Shown piece after piece: positions 23,156-32,733 of a DNA stretch of 64,000 nucleotides. Source of the stretch: UKL13-2 sp043744255. GTDB taxonomy: Bacteria > Pseudomonadota > Gammaproteobacteria > Burkholderiales > Usitatibacteraceae. A program made the translations under genes and the position numbers. The stretch is taken from the NCBI GenBank assembly GCA_043744255.1, contig JAYTVA010000042.1:1-64000 (forward strand). The letters are read 5' to 3'. Numbering within the stretch: the first letter of the stretch is position 1; every line of letters starts with the position of its first letter. Below the pieces are notes generated by a model that saw only the letters and a list, made by a program, of their open reading frames with translations, did no database searches and was not told where the DNA came from.

Positions 23156-24427
23156 CTATTCGGTCTTGCTGGCGGGGCGGATGCCGAGTTGTTTTAGTTT
23201 GCGATAGAGGTGGGTGCGTTCGAGCCCGACGCGATCCGCAACGCGCGACATATTGCCATCTTCGCGGCGGATGTGGTGTTGAAAATATTGAAATTCGAAA
23301 CGTTCGCGGGCTTCGCGCAGCGGCAAATCGTAGGCGATGCCACTGACCGGGGCAACCGGCGCACCATGATCGAAGCCGAATTCGCGCGCGACTCTGGCGA
23401 CATCTTCGGCCGTGATTTCGGTGATGAGCCCAGTCAGCGCGAGTGTTTTCACCGCGTTTTGTAACACCGGCACATTGCCGGGCCAATCGAGATTACGCAG
23501 TGCATTCAATGCGCCGACGCTGAAGTGTCGCATCGGCGATTCATTGGCTTCGATCAGTTGCAGCAGCACGGTGTTGGCTAAATCAGGAATGTCTTCGGCG
23601 TGATCTCGTAGCGCCGGAATCCGTAACGTCACACCCGCTAGTTGCGTGAGCAAGGCAGCATCGAACACGCCGCTTTCGCATAGCGGTAGCATCGGTTGCG
23701 CGCAGGCAACGACCAGCCGCACGTTGAATTTTTCGAGCTTAGTGAGTAGTTGTCCAAGCCCTTTTTGTTCGGCACGATTGAGCGTTTCGATATGCTCAAT
23801 AAACAACACGCCATCACGCGCCTCGGTGAGCGGCGCGAACGGGTTGTCGGCGAGCCAGCCGTGCGTGGTTGGTGCGACCCACGCGGTATTGCGTTGATGC
23901 ACCATGCGCGCGACCAACTCAAAGCCGCAGCCCACTTCACCATTGAGCAACAGCGGCACCTTGAGGCGACTGACCTGCTCGACGCGTTGTTTGAGTTCCA
24001 GCATGGCCTTGGCGCGACCGAGGTGCTCGAAGGTCAGCCCCGCGCGCGCTGTGGTGCGACCACCTTGCAAGGCTTTGCCGACGGTGGCAATCAATTTGGG
24101 CAGGCTGATCGGCTTTTCGAGAAAATCAAACGCGCCGATGCGGGTGGCTTCAATCGCAGATTCAATGGTGCCGTGGCCGGACATCATCACCACCGGCATG
24201 GTGAGTTGCCCAGACGCTGCCCATTCTTTGAGTAAGGAAATGCCGTCCATGTCGGGCATCCAGATGTCGAGCAAGACGAGATCGGGGCGCGCATCGCGGC
24301 GCGCGGCGCGTGCAGCGGCGGCGTTCTCCGCGAGCTTTACGTCGAAGCCCTCGTCCTGAAGAATCTCGGAGAGAAGTTCGCGTATGCCGACCTCATCATC
24401 GACGACCAGAATATTATTTGTTGGCAT
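23156..24427 (-). CDS. ntrX: NtrX-like response regulator with degenerate sigma-54 ATPase domain
   Basis: A 423-residue regulator with an intact receiver (VVDDEVGIRELL, phosphoacceptor in LVLLDIWMPDMDG near residue 54, VVMMSGHG, FLEKPISLPKL), an AAA+ domain and a C-terminal Fis-type HTH (NMSRVADRVGLERTHLYRKLKQLGI). The AAA+ part is damaged: Walker A reads GEVGCGFE instead of GETGTGKE, so the ATP lysine is gone; the GAFTGA sigma-54 contact loop is absent; and Walker B reads GVLFIEHI. The protein therefore probably cannot drive sigma-54 open-complex formation and may act as a plain DNA-binding activator or repressor. It lies 59 bp downstream of its partner kinase ntrY. Confidence 0.9.
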   Translation of the reverse strand: MPTNNILVVDDEVGIRELLSEILQDEGFDVKLAENAAAARAARRDARPDLVLLDIWMPDMDGISLLKEWAASGQLTMPVVMMSGHGTIESAIEATRIGAFDFLEKPISLPKLIATVGKALQGGRTTARAGLTFEHLGRAKAMLELKQRVEQVSRLKVPLLLNGEVGCGFELVARMVHQRNTAWVAPTTHGWLADNPFAPLTEARDGVLFIEHIETLNRAEQKGLGQLLTKLEKFNVRLVVACAQPMLPLCESGVFDAALLTQLAGVTLRIPALRDHAEDIPDLANTVLLQLIEANESPMRHFSVGALNALRNLDWPGNVPVLQNAVKTLALTGLITEITAEDVARVAREFGFDHGAPVAPVSGIAYDLPLREARERFEFQYFQHHIRREDGNMSRVADRVGLERTHLYRKLKQLGIRPASKTE

Positions 24428-24486
24428 GCTTTTTACCTCTATCGGCTTTCATGATACGGGTTATGCATTTGGTGCGTACGGAATTG

Positions 24487-26652
24487 CTAGAGTGGTGAAA
24501 CTTCGCTTGCTACAGCGATGGGCAAAACAATTTCTATGCGTGCGCCAGTGACCTGCTCGGCAGCACCAACGTTGGTGACTTGGATCGTGCCGTGATGCTC
24601 GTCGATAATTTTTTTGACGATGGCGAGACCAAGCCCGGTGCCCTTCGGTTTGGTGGTGACGTAGGGTTCAAAAATGCGGGTCATTAAATCGGCGCTGATG
24701 CCGGTGCCGTTGTCTTCAACCAACAACTTCACGTTGTCACCTGCCGCCAGCGTACGAATGACGATGCGCGGGGCTGCCACACCACTCAACGCATCGAGCG
24801 CGTTTTGCAGCAGGTTGTGCACCACTTGCCGCAGCAGCGCAGGGTCGGCGCTGATCTCAGGCAGGCTATCGGCCAAGTCAGTATCGATGGTGGCACCCAT
24901 GGATTCGTAGAGCACCAGCACATCGCGCGCGAGTTCGTTGAGGTCAAGCTGCACGGGTTTTAAGCGCGAGCTGCGCGAGTAGATCGCGAAATCATCGACC
25001 ATGCTTTTGAGTGCCGCGACTTGCGTGACGATGGTGTGGGTCGAGCGCGCGAGCAATTCACGTTCAGCCGTGGGCAGTTTGTCGGACAATTTCATTTGCA
25101 TGCGCTCAGCCGATAACTGAATCGGTGTGAGTGGATTTTTGATTTCGTGGGCAAGGCGGCGCGCGACTTCGCCCCAGGCAGCATCGCGCTGCGCTTGGAT
25201 GAGGCCGGTGATGTCATCGAACACCAGCACGTAGCCAGAATCAATGGTGGCGGGCAGTTTGGTGGCGCGCACCAGCAGCGCGCGGCGGCCTAGCGGGCCA
25301 TCGAACGCGATTTGCCGCTCCCACGCTTTGTCACGCGGGGTGCTGAGTTGTGCGACTAGCTCGCTGATGAGTGCGGCGAGTTTGGGTTCAGCCACCGCCC
25401 ACTCAGCGAGCTTCAAGCCGCGCAGCGCGTGGTGGTCGATGCCGAGTATTTCTTCGGCGTTGCGGTTGATGGTTTTGACGTACCAGCGTTCATCGAGCGT
25501 GACCACGCCGGAGGTCAAATGGCCGAGGATGGATTCGAGATAGGTGTTGGCGTTTTCCAATTCGTTTTGCTTGCGCGCGACCACCTCCGAAGCTTCCCCG
25601 AGTTGCCGCGTCATGGTATTGAAAGATTGCGTGAGCACGCCGAATTCGTCGCGGCTTTTGACCGGATTGAGCTTAGAAAAATCGCCTTTGGCAATCGCGC
25701 GCGTCGAGTCGGCCAACGCGGAGAGTGGCGCGGATAGGCGCTCTGAGAGCAAAAACGATAGCGCGAGCGCTGAGAATAAGGTGAGCAACATGGCGAGGGT
25801 CAGCGTCAGCGCGAATAGGCGCTTTAAGCCGGTGCGTTGCAAGCCCAGTAGCGCGTAATCGTTACGTCCCGCCTCCACCGCCATGGCGTCAGCGGCGACG
25901 TTGCGTGGCACCATTTGCAGCGCTTGAATCGCGCGCGAGCCCACTAAATTAGCCGCATTTGGCACCGCAGTGACCACGCGCAACACGAAGCCGCCATCGG
26001 GCAGCGTCTCGATCACGCGCGTGGGACGACCGGCCACCGCATCACGCAATTCTTGCGGAATCGGTTTATCAGAAAGCAATCTGCCGGGTGCTGGCTCGGT
26101 GTTGCTGTGTGCCTGCGCGAGCGGGGTGCCATCGAGTGTATAGAGCGCTAGTTCATCGAAGCCATGCGTGCGCCGCAATGCGGACACGCCATCGCCGTCT
26201 TCGGGGGCACGCTCGGCGATGGCGGCGGCCGCCGCGCGTGCTTTGCGGGCAACCTCGCCAAGACCCGCGTCCAGCGTGCCTTTGCTGAGGTTGAGTGCGG
26301 CGTTCAGCGCTTTATCGACCGGTACATCGAACCACGAATCTATCGAGCGATTTAGAAATTGCACCGAGATCGTGTACACCAGCCCGCCGGGAATAATCGC
26401 CATCAACGCGAACACGGCCATCAATCGCAATGCGAGCTTGGAACCGAACACGCGCGCGCGCAACTTGCGCACCAACAGAAAAATTTGGTAGCCGATCAGG
26501 ATCAATAACCCAGCGGTAAGCGTGATGCCGAGGCCAAATAACCACGTGTAGTGTTCGCCAAACACGGCGTTGTTGCTGCTCGCCCGGAAAAGCAACACAA
26601 TCAGGCCAACGCCCAGCGCCACGCACACGAAGATGAGGCCGCGCAAGATCAT
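24487..26652 (-). CDS. ntrY: NtrY-like sensor histidine kinase
   Basis: A 721-residue membrane kinase. Three N-terminal hydrophobic helices (LIFVCVALGVGLIVLLF, GLGITLTAGLLILIGY, ALRLMAVFALMAIIPGGLVY) are followed by a periplasmic segment, another helix near residue 285-310, a HAMP domain (LSDRL-like LSERLSAPLSALADSTRAIAKGDFS), a PAS domain and the kinase core: HisKA RRLAHEIKNPLTPIQL (phospho-His near 515), N box VVHNLLQNALDAL, G1 VEDNGTGI and G2 GTGLGLAIVKKI. It belongs to the NtrY family, which senses nitrogen, redox or envelope cues and phosphorylates NtrX. The start at 26652 overlaps the DUF4390 stop by 4 bp. Confidence 0.95.
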   Translation of the reverse strand: MILRGLIFVCVALGVGLIVLLFRASSNNAVFGEHYTWLFGLGITLTAGLLILIGYQIFLLVRKLRARVFGSKLALRLMAVFALMAIIPGGLVYTISVQFLNRSIDSWFDVPVDKALNAALNLSKGTLDAGLGEVARKARAAAAAIAERAPEDGDGVSALRRTHGFDELALYTLDGTPLAQAHSNTEPAPGRLLSDKPIPQELRDAVAGRPTRVIETLPDGGFVLRVVTAVPNAANLVGSRAIQALQMVPRNVAADAMAVEAGRNDYALLGLQRTGLKRLFALTLTLAMLLTLFSALALSFLLSERLSAPLSALADSTRAIAKGDFSKLNPVKSRDEFGVLTQSFNTMTRQLGEASEVVARKQNELENANTYLESILGHLTSGVVTLDERWYVKTINRNAEEILGIDHHALRGLKLAEWAVAEPKLAALISELVAQLSTPRDKAWERQIAFDGPLGRRALLVRATKLPATIDSGYVLVFDDITGLIQAQRDAAWGEVARRLAHEIKNPLTPIQLSAERMQMKLSDKLPTAERELLARSTHTIVTQVAALKSMVDDFAIYSRSSRLKPVQLDLNELARDVLVLYESMGATIDTDLADSLPEISADPALLRQVVHNLLQNALDALSGVAAPRIVIRTLAAGDNVKLLVEDNGTGISADLMTRIFEPYVTTKPKGTGLGLAIVKKIIDEHHGTIQVTNVGAAEQVTGARIEIVLPIAVASEVSPL

Positions 26653-27227
26653 TTGCCGTCTCCCGTGACCGTCCAGTAATACCAATCACTCGACAAGTTC
26701 CAGTCTTTTGAGGCGAGCACATTGAGCTGGAATGGCTTGGGTAATTGCGCGTTATCGAGCCGAAAGCGCACCGAGGCTTGGTATTTTTCGCCAGGCTTGA
26801 GGCGGCCCTTGTCGAGCACCACCCATGAGCGCACCCGCGACAAAATACGCTGCACATCCTCAATGGTGGCGACATTTTGTGAGAAGCCCGCGACCGTAAC
26901 GCGGTATTGATCGGTCAATGGTGCGTAAACCACTCGCCGCTCGCGCGTCGCGCGCACGATGGTTTGATCGAACCAGTACCAGCGGCCTTTGTCGATTTCG
27001 AAATCGACCGTGAAATAAAGCGGCATGCCTTTGCGCAACGCTTCTTGCATCGACGGCGTGAGTTGCACATCAATGTCGGCGTTGAGCGCGTAGCCGTCTT
27101 CGGTGGCTTCGAGTTTGGCGCTGCGGATCGTGGCACCTTCGGCGAACGCCAGCATTGGTGTGGCGAATGCCAGCAGCGCGACCAGTAGCCACGCCGCGAC
27201 ACGTGCGGCTGAAGCCAGCCTAAGCAA
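26649..27227 (-). CDS. DUF4390 exported protein
   Basis: A protein of about 192 residues with a signal sequence (AAWLLVALLAFATPMLAFA) and a DUF4390 body: IRSAKLEATEDGYALNADIDVQLT, GMPLYFTVDFEIDKGRWYWFDQTIV, YAPLTDQYRV and FQLNVLASKDWNLSSDWYYW. DUF4390 genes nearly always sit directly before ntrY in betaproteobacteria, as here with a 4-bp overlap, so a part in NtrY sensing is a reasonable guess. I prefer the TTG start at 27227, which has GGAG 4 nt upstream, yields a clean signal peptide and avoids a 50-bp overlap with rsmB; an ATG at 27269 is the alternative. Confidence 0.85.
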   Translation of the reverse strand: MLRLASAARVAAWLLVALLAFATPMLAFAEGATIRSAKLEATEDGYALNADIDVQLTPSMQEALRKGMPLYFTVDFEIDKGRWYWFDQTIVRATRERRVVYAPLTDQYRVTVAGFSQNVATIEDVQRILSRVRSWVVLDKGRLKPGEKYQASVRFRLDNAQLPKPFQLNVLASKDWNLSSDWYYWTVTGDGK

Positions 27228-28521
27228 TCTTCTCCAGCAGGGCGTAGAAGAATCCGTCGTGATGATCATCGGGAAGAAGTTGGCCGTCTTGGCGTTCTGT
27301 GGTGCCAGCAGGTTGACTGACGGATCCAGCAGGCAGGGGCATCTGGCGCGCGTTTGCGGTCTCGCTTAGGAACCGGCTGATGGCATCCTGATTTTCAGCG
27401 CGGAACACCGAGCAGGTAACGTATAGCAATCTACCACCAACGCCTAGGCAATTCCACAGGGTATCGAGCAGCCGATTTTGCTGCCGCGCGAAGCTGCCCA
27501 GGTCGGTCTCGCGGCGCAGCCACTTGATGTCGGGGTGCCGACGCGCGACGCCGGAGCCAGAGCAGGGCACGTCAACAAGAATGCGGTCGAACGGTTTTTT
27601 GTCCCACCAAGTATCGACTTCGGTGGCGTTGGCGTGCTGCACGGTCGCTTTTAGTTTTAAGCGATCCAAATTTTCAGACACTCGCTTTAAGCGCTGCTTG
27701 TCGCTGTCCATCGCCAATAAATTGACGTTGGCGCGTTCCAAAATGTGGCCCGATTTTCCGCCCGGTGCGGCGCACGCATCGAGCACGCGCATGCCGTCTT
27801 TGGCATCGAGATACGTGGCGGCGAATTGCGCGCCTTCGTCCTGCACCGACACCAAGCCTTCGCGAAAACCGGGCAGCTCGTTGACCGAGACCGGCTTGAC
27901 CAACTCAATGGCCGCACCACCACGCGCTTCGGCGGCGATGCCGACTTTGGCCAAGCGCGCGAGGTAATCGTCGACCGTGCCTAAGCGCAGATTGACGCGT
28001 AGCCCCATCGGCGGATGCGCGGCCGCAGACAACAGCACGGTTTCCCATGCGTCGGGAAGTTCGCGCTTGAGGCGCTCAGTCCACCAACGCGGAAAATCAA
28101 ATTTGGCGAGGTCGGTTTTGAACCGCTCCCGCGCGAACTTTTCCGGTGTGCGCAGATAGTTGCGCAACACCGCATTGACCAGCGATTTGGCACGCGGAAA
28201 GCCCATCGTTTCAGTGGCGGTGACCGCGTGATCGACAATCGCGTGCGGGCTGGCTTTGGAGAACTGGAGCTGCGCCAGTGCGACGAGGATGAGGTTACGC
28301 ACCGGCGCGTCGTTGAGTGGCGACGACAGCAACAACTCGAGTTGCGACGACAACAAGCCGTAGTGGCGCAGCGTGTCGAACGAAATCGAGTGCACGGCCG
28401 AGCGCTCGTTGGGTGTGAGTGGCTTTTGCGGCGTGACCACGGCTTCCAACGTGCGGTCGAGATTTTTGCCGCCTAATACTGCGCCAACCACCGTTGCACT
28501 TGCTACTTGAATGGGAATCAA
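27220..28521 (-). CDS. rsmB: 16S rRNA m5C967 methyltransferase RsmB
   Basis: A 433-residue SAM-dependent RNA methyltransferase. The N-terminal NusB-like helical domain spans about residues 1-140, with IVDHAVTATETMGFPRAKSLVNAVLRNYLR. The catalytic domain has motif I VLDACAAPGGKSGHIL (about 245-260), motif IV LVDVPCSGSGVARRHPDIKW with the active Cys near 322, and motif VI VTCSVFRAEN with the second Cys. The start is a TTG at 28521 overlapping the fmt stop by 4 bp; the family N-terminus fits this codon. It lies between fmt and DUF4390 in the conserved string def-fmt-rsmB. Confidence 0.95.
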   Translation of the reverse strand: MIPIQVASATVVGAVLGGKNLDRTLEAVVTPQKPLTPNERSAVHSISFDTLRHYGLLSSQLELLLSSPLNDAPVRNLILVALAQLQFSKASPHAIVDHAVTATETMGFPRAKSLVNAVLRNYLRTPEKFARERFKTDLAKFDFPRWWTERLKRELPDAWETVLLSAAAHPPMGLRVNLRLGTVDDYLARLAKVGIAAEARGGAAIELVKPVSVNELPGFREGLVSVQDEGAQFAATYLDAKDGMRVLDACAAPGGKSGHILERANVNLLAMDSDKQRLKRVSENLDRLKLKATVQHANATEVDTWWDKKPFDRILVDVPCSGSGVARRHPDIKWLRRETDLGSFARQQNRLLDTLWNCLGVGGRLLYVTCSVFRAENQDAISRFLSETANARQMPLPAGSVSQPAGTTERQDGQLLPDDHHDGFFYALLEKIA

Positions 28522-29441
28522 CCGAGTACCTCACCTGTCTGTAAGCGCGTGCTGCGCATGAAATCACCGATGGCCAATCGCTTGCCGCCGGGTCGTTGAA
28601 CAATCTGTAATCCAAGCGCGCCGGAGCCGCATTGCACCGACATGGTCTGACCCTCAACCGAGAGGATCGTGCCCGGCGCGACGGCGGCGTTGCCGGCCAA
28701 TACCGAGGCGCGCCAAATCTTGAGGGTCTCGCCCGCTGCGAGCGTCTCGCAACCGGGGAAAGGATCGAACGCGCGACAGCGGCGTTCCAGCGCGATAGCT
28801 GATAGGCACCAGTTGATGCGGGCTTCGGACTTGTCAATTTTTGTGGCGTAGGTGGCCCCGGCGCTCGCTTGCGGCTGGGGAGTGATGGCAGGGTAGCGCG
28901 CGAGGGCTTGGCACAGGGCTTCCGCACCCAGTTCAGCGAGTTTTACGAATAGCGTGGCGCTGGTGTCATCCGCTGTAATCGGCAGGCGACGTTCGAGCAG
29001 CACCGCGCCGGTGTCGAGCCCGGCGTCCATTTGCATGATGGCAATGCCGGTCTCAACGTCACCTGCCTCAATGGCGCGCTGGATGGGTGCCGCACCGCGC
29101 CAACGGGGCAGCAGCGAGCCGTGGATATTGAGGCAGCCAAACCGGGGCATGTCGAGCACCGCTTGTGGCAGCAATAGCCCATAGGCGGCGACGATCATGA
29201 CGTCAGCATTGAGGCTGCGCAGCGTATCTTGGATCGTTGGGTTTTTGAGCGATGGCGGCTTGGCGATGGCAAAACCGAGTTCGGTCGCCGCGACCGCAAC
29301 TGCACTGGGCGTGAGCTTAAGTCCCCGCCCGGCGGGGCGATCCGGCTGAGTGAGCACCAACACGACCTCGTGCCCGGCGCGCGCTAGAGCGTGCAAGGCG
29401 GCGGCGGCAAACGGTGGCGTGCCCGCAAAAATGAGCTTCAT
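28518..29441 (-). CDS. fmt: Methionyl-tRNA formyltransferase
   Basis: A 307-residue enzyme that formylates initiator Met-tRNA with 10-formyl-THF. The N-terminal MKLIFAGTPPFAAAALHAL, the folate/catalytic block GCLNIHGSLLPRWRGAAPIQRAI (about residues 108-130, with N-H-S catalytic residues), and IMQMDAGLDTGAVL are conserved; the C-terminal OB-fold domain follows. Note PPF in place of the usual PEF/PDF near residue 10. It lies downstream of def but separated by a terminator, so it probably also has its own promoter in the 71-bp gap. Confidence 0.97.
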   Translation of the reverse strand: MKLIFAGTPPFAAAALHALARAGHEVVLVLTQPDRPAGRGLKLTPSAVAVAATELGFAIAKPPSLKNPTIQDTLRSLNADVMIVAAYGLLLPQAVLDMPRFGCLNIHGSLLPRWRGAAPIQRAIEAGDVETGIAIMQMDAGLDTGAVLLERRLPITADDTSATLFVKLAELGAEALCQALARYPAITPQPQASAGATYATKIDKSEARINWCLSAIALERRCRAFDPFPGCETLAAGETLKIWRASVLAGNAAVAPGTILSVEGQTMSVQCGSGALGLQIVQRPGGKRLAIGDFMRSTRLQTGEVLG

Positions 29442-29457
29442 CTATCAGCCTAGGCTA

Positions 29458-29487
29458 AACAAAAACGCCGGCGGTAGCGCCGGCGTT
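29458..29487 (-). terminator. Intrinsic terminator after def
   Basis: AACGCCGGCG (29464-29473) pairs with CGCCGGCGTT (29478-29487) around a 4-nt loop. Read leftward, the stem is followed by TTTTTGTTT. It stands between def and fmt on the leftward strand and should stop or attenuate def transcripts before fmt. Confidence 0.85.
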
Positions 29488-29512
29488 GGTGCAGAAAATG
29501 ATGCAGTGTCGG

Positions 29513-30064
29513 TTAGGCGCGAACGGCGACACGACGACGCGGCGCCGCCATATCCATTTCGCGCTCAAGCTCGCGGCTACGTTTGACGAGCTTGTTCTTG
29601 ATACGGTTGGCCTTGAGCGGCGACAGGTATTCGACGAATACGTGGCCGTCCAAGTGGTCGATTTCATGCTGAATGCAGACGGCGAGCAATCCCGACGCAT
29701 TGATCGTGAAACGCTGACCTTCGCGGTCAAGGGCGGTGACCATGACGGTCTCAGCGCGCTCAACTTTGTCGAAAAAACCGGGAACCGACAGGCAGCCTTC
29801 TTCGTTGATGGCGGTGCCTTCTTTTTTGATGATTTCCGGGTTAATGAACACGCGTAGCTGGTTCTTTTCTTCGGAAATGTCGATCACCATCAGGCGCTTG
29901 AGCTCACCCACTTGGGTGGCGGCAAGGCCAATACCGGGCGCTTCGTACATGGTTTCGGCCATGTCATCGACCAGTTTTTTGATCTTATTGTCGATAATTT
30001 TGACCGGTTCCGCCGTGCGATGCAGGAGGGGATCGGGGAAAGTTAGAACGTCCAGAATGGCCAT
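29513..30064 (-). CDS. def: Peptide deformylase
   Basis: A 183-residue metalloenzyme that removes the formyl group from nascent proteins. All three motifs are present: GIGLAATQVG (about residues 46-55), EGCLSVPG (about 92-99, Cys metal ligand) and QHEIDHLDGHVF (about 134-145, two His ligands and catalytic Glu). The C-terminal tail is longer and more basic (ERAREL-type, ending RRRVAVRA) than in the E. coli enzyme. It is divergent from the LysM gene across a 271-bp spacer that must contain both promoters; nothing else was recognised there. Confidence 0.97.
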   Translation of the reverse strand: MAILDVLTFPDPLLHRTAEPVKIIDNKIKKLVDDMAETMYEAPGIGLAATQVGELKRLMVIDISEEKNQLRVFINPEIIKKEGTAINEEGCLSVPGFFDKVERAETVMVTALDREGQRFTINASGLLAVCIQHEIDHLDGHVFVEYLSPLKANRIKNKLVKRSRELEREMDMAAPRRRVAVRA

Positions 30065-30335
30065 AATTGCTTGCGAATTGAATAAATTAGGTGCAGAATC
30101 TTCAGAGTTAACTTTAACTTTGAATTGGCTTATTAGCTGTCAAGTCTAGTGGAAGTTGCTCGAACTAGCAAATCCGTCGGCGTGTGCACAGCAGTCCAGC
30201 AGCACTATTTTTGGCGAATTTCCGCGAACGAGCGCAACTGGACGACCCAAATCGAAAATGCGCGGGACTTAACCCGTCGTGCTGCGACCAACGCGGCCAG
30301 TCCGACAATGCCTGCCCGGCCCAATGAGACCTGTG

Positions 30336-31616
30336 ATGAATAAAACAAACACCCTTAGCTTTGTCCTGACGTTGGCCACATTGGTTCCGCCCATCGCATG
30401 GGCTCAAGCCGCACCTCCCGCCGCCGATGCGGCGGTGACCGGTGCCAGCAAGGCAGCCGGTGCGCGCCGCGCCGCGGCCGCCCCCACCCGCCGCCCGCTG
30501 GCACTCGCGACCGACGCGCCCAGCAGCCATACGGTAGTGAAGGGCGATACGCTTTGGGACATTTCCGCAAAGTTCCTGAAGGAGCCGTATCGCTGGCCAG
30601 AAATTTGGAATATGAATCGCGCACAAGTGAGCGACCCGCACTGGATTTATCCGGGTGACGTGATTGCGCTCACCGTCGATGCCAATGGCAATCCCTCGTT
30701 ATCCGTGGTGAGCAGCGCGGGTGCGGGCGACATCGTGAAGCTGTCGCCGAAAGTCCGCGCCTCTTCGCTGTCGGAAGCGATTCCGTCGATTCCGTCGCGC
30801 GTGATTAACCCGTATTTGACGCAGCCGTTGGTCACGGAAGAAGGCGCATTGCTCGGTGCACCGCGTATTGTCGCCACCGAGGATGACCGCGTGATCGTTG
30901 GTGCAGGCAATCGCGCCTATGCGGCTGGCCTGAAGACAGATCAAGGCGTGAAGTGGCAGATTTATCGCCCCGGCAAGGCACTCACCGATCCGGTGACGGC
31001 CGAAGTGTTGGGTCATGAAGCGGTGTATTTGGGCGACGCGAAAGTCACGCGGTTTGGTGAAAATATTGGCGAAAGCTCGACGCTCGAAGTAGTGAAGTCC
31101 AACTTCGAAATTGCGCGCGGCGATCGTCTTACCGCGACTACCGATGCATCGGTGCCGTCCTACAGCCCGCGCAGCCCAGACAAACAGGTTCGTGGCTCCA
31201 TCGTCGCGCTGCCGGGCAATGTGTCGGAAGGCGTGCAGTATTCAGTGGTAGTGGTCGGCCTCGGCAAACGTGATGGCATTCAGGTAGGCCATGTGCTCGG
31301 CGCATCGCGCAAGGGCAAAATGGTTTCGACTGATGACCGTACGTCATCGTCTGCGTCTACCGACTCAGTGGTCACGCAATTTTTCAAAGGGGTTGGTGAC
31401 AACTTCGACAAGCTCATGAAATTCAACGAAGACTACGAAGCGGAAAAGGCTGGCAAGAAGATCAAAAAAGTCGAAGAGATGCCCGGCGAAATCAAGATCC
31501 CGGAAGAACGCATCGGTCTCGTGTTCGTGTTCCGCACATTCGAAAAAGTTTCCTACGCGCTCGTAACCAGCAGCTCGCGCCCGATTCTGGTCGGCGACAT
31601 TATCCAAACGCCGTAG
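30336..31616 (+). CDS. Secreted LysM peptidoglycan-binding protein
   Basis: A 426-residue exported protein. The signal peptide is MNKTNTLSFVLTLATLVPPI...WAQ, then an Ala-rich linker, then one LysM domain at about residues 66-112 (HTVVKGDTLWDISAKFL, IWNMNRAQVSDPHWIYPGDVI). The remaining 300 residues form a beta-rich domain typical of the LysM proteins encoded between def and dprA in betaproteobacteria. The expected place is the periplasm, bound to peptidoglycan. The start at 30336 is chosen because the signal peptide begins there; the upstream frame to 30279 is not signal-like. dprA starts 25 bp after its stop. Confidence 0.93.
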   Translation: MNKTNTLSFVLTLATLVPPIAWAQAAPPAADAAVTGASKAAGARRAAAAPTRRPLALATDAPSSHTVVKGDTLWDISAKFLKEPYRWPEIWNMNRAQVSDPHWIYPGDVIALTVDANGNPSLSVVSSAGAGDIVKLSPKVRASSLSEAIPSIPSRVINPYLTQPLVTEEGALLGAPRIVATEDDRVIVGAGNRAYAAGLKTDQGVKWQIYRPGKALTDPVTAEVLGHEAVYLGDAKVTRFGENIGESSTLEVVKSNFEIARGDRLTATTDASVPSYSPRSPDKQVRGSIVALPGNVSEGVQYSVVVVGLGKRDGIQVGHVLGASRKGKMVSTDDRTSSSASTDSVVTQFFKGVGDNFDKLMKFNEDYEAEKAGKKIKKVEEMPGEIKIPEERIGLVFVFRTFEKVSYALVTSSSRPILVGDIIQTP

Positions 31617-31641
31617 TCGCAAACGTAACCGCGTCCCGATC

Positions 31642-32733
31642 ATGCCGCTGCCCTCAGCGGGAGCCGAGCCACTGGCGTGGCTGGCGCTTGATCTCATCCC
31701 CGGTTTAGGTGGGGAAGGGCTGCGCCGTCTACTGGCCGCTTTCGGCTCACCCGCCGCGGTCCTCGCCCAACCCGCCGTCAATTTGCAGCGCTGCGTCTCC
31801 GCCGCCGTCGCCAGTAGCATTGTTGCGGGAGCTGATCCCGCGCGACTTGAGGCCGCGCAGCAATGGCTCGCTGCCGACACCAATCACCTGCTCACCCTCG
31901 CGGACAGCGACTATCCACCAGCGTTGTTGGAGATCAGCGACCCGCCACCGTTGTTGTATTTGAAAGGCCGGCGCGAATTGCTGTCTGCCGCGTGCATCGC
32001 GGTCGTTGGTAGCCGCAACGCCACGCCGGTGGGTTTGCAAAACGCCGAATCGTTTTCGCGCGCGCTATCGCAGGCGGGCTTAACAATCATCTCCGGGATG
32101 GCGCTGGGCATTGATGCTGCCGCGCATCGGGGCGGACTAGATGGCGGTGCATCTTCTATCGCGGTGGTCGGCACCGGCCTTGATTTGATTTACCCCGCAC
32201 GCAACAAAGCGTTGGCGCGCGAGTTGGTGGAACAGGGGCTCATCATTTCTGAGTTTTCCTTGGGCACCCCGGCGCTCGCGCAAAATTTTCCGCGCCGCAA
32301 TCGCATCATCAGCGGCATGTCGCGCGGCGTGTTGGTGGTTGAGGCAGCACTTGCTTCAGGTTCACTCATCACCGCGCGCCAAGCCGGTGAGCAGGGTCGC
32401 GAAGTGTTCGCCATTCCCGGCACGATCCACTCGCCGTTTTCCAAAGGCTGTCATCAACTCATCAAGCAAGGCGCAAAACTGGTCGATGAAGCCAATGACA
32501 TCTTGCTTGAGTTGCAATGGCAAATCGGTCAGCGCGCGGTCGGTGCAATAGCTGAAACAGAAAGCGCCGACGACCCGCTGCTTACCGCAATGGGCTACGA
32601 TCCGGTGTCACTAGACGCGCTGATGGAACGCGTTGATCTGCCCGCCGATCAGGTGATTGCGCGCGTGACGGAACTCGAAATCGACGGCGTGATTGCCGCC
32701 ATGCCCGGCGGAAAATATCAGCGCATGGTGTAG
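31642..32733 (+). CDS. dprA: DNA-processing protein DprA
   Basis: A 363-residue protein that loads RecA on incoming single-stranded DNA in natural transformation. The Rossmann-like core has VVGSRNATPVGL (about residues 122-133), ISGMALGIDAAAHRGGL (about 151-167), VVGTGLDLIYPARN and FPRRNRIISGMSRGVLVVEA (about 216-235). An N-terminal SAM-like helical part and a C-terminal winged-helix domain (VSLDALMERVDLPADQVIARVTELEIDGVI) complete it. It lies 25 bp after the LysM gene. Confidence 0.96.
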   Translation: MPLPSAGAEPLAWLALDLIPGLGGEGLRRLLAAFGSPAAVLAQPAVNLQRCVSAAVASSIVAGADPARLEAAQQWLAADTNHLLTLADSDYPPALLEISDPPPLLYLKGRRELLSAACIAVVGSRNATPVGLQNAESFSRALSQAGLTIISGMALGIDAAAHRGGLDGGASSIAVVGTGLDLIYPARNKALARELVEQGLIISEFSLGTPALAQNFPRRNRIISGMSRGVLVVEAALASGSLITARQAGEQGREVFAIPGTIHSPFSKGCHQLIKQGAKLVDEANDILLELQWQIGQRAVGAIAETESADDPLLTAMGYDPVSLDALMERVDLPADQVIARVTELEIDGVIAAMPGGKYQRMV

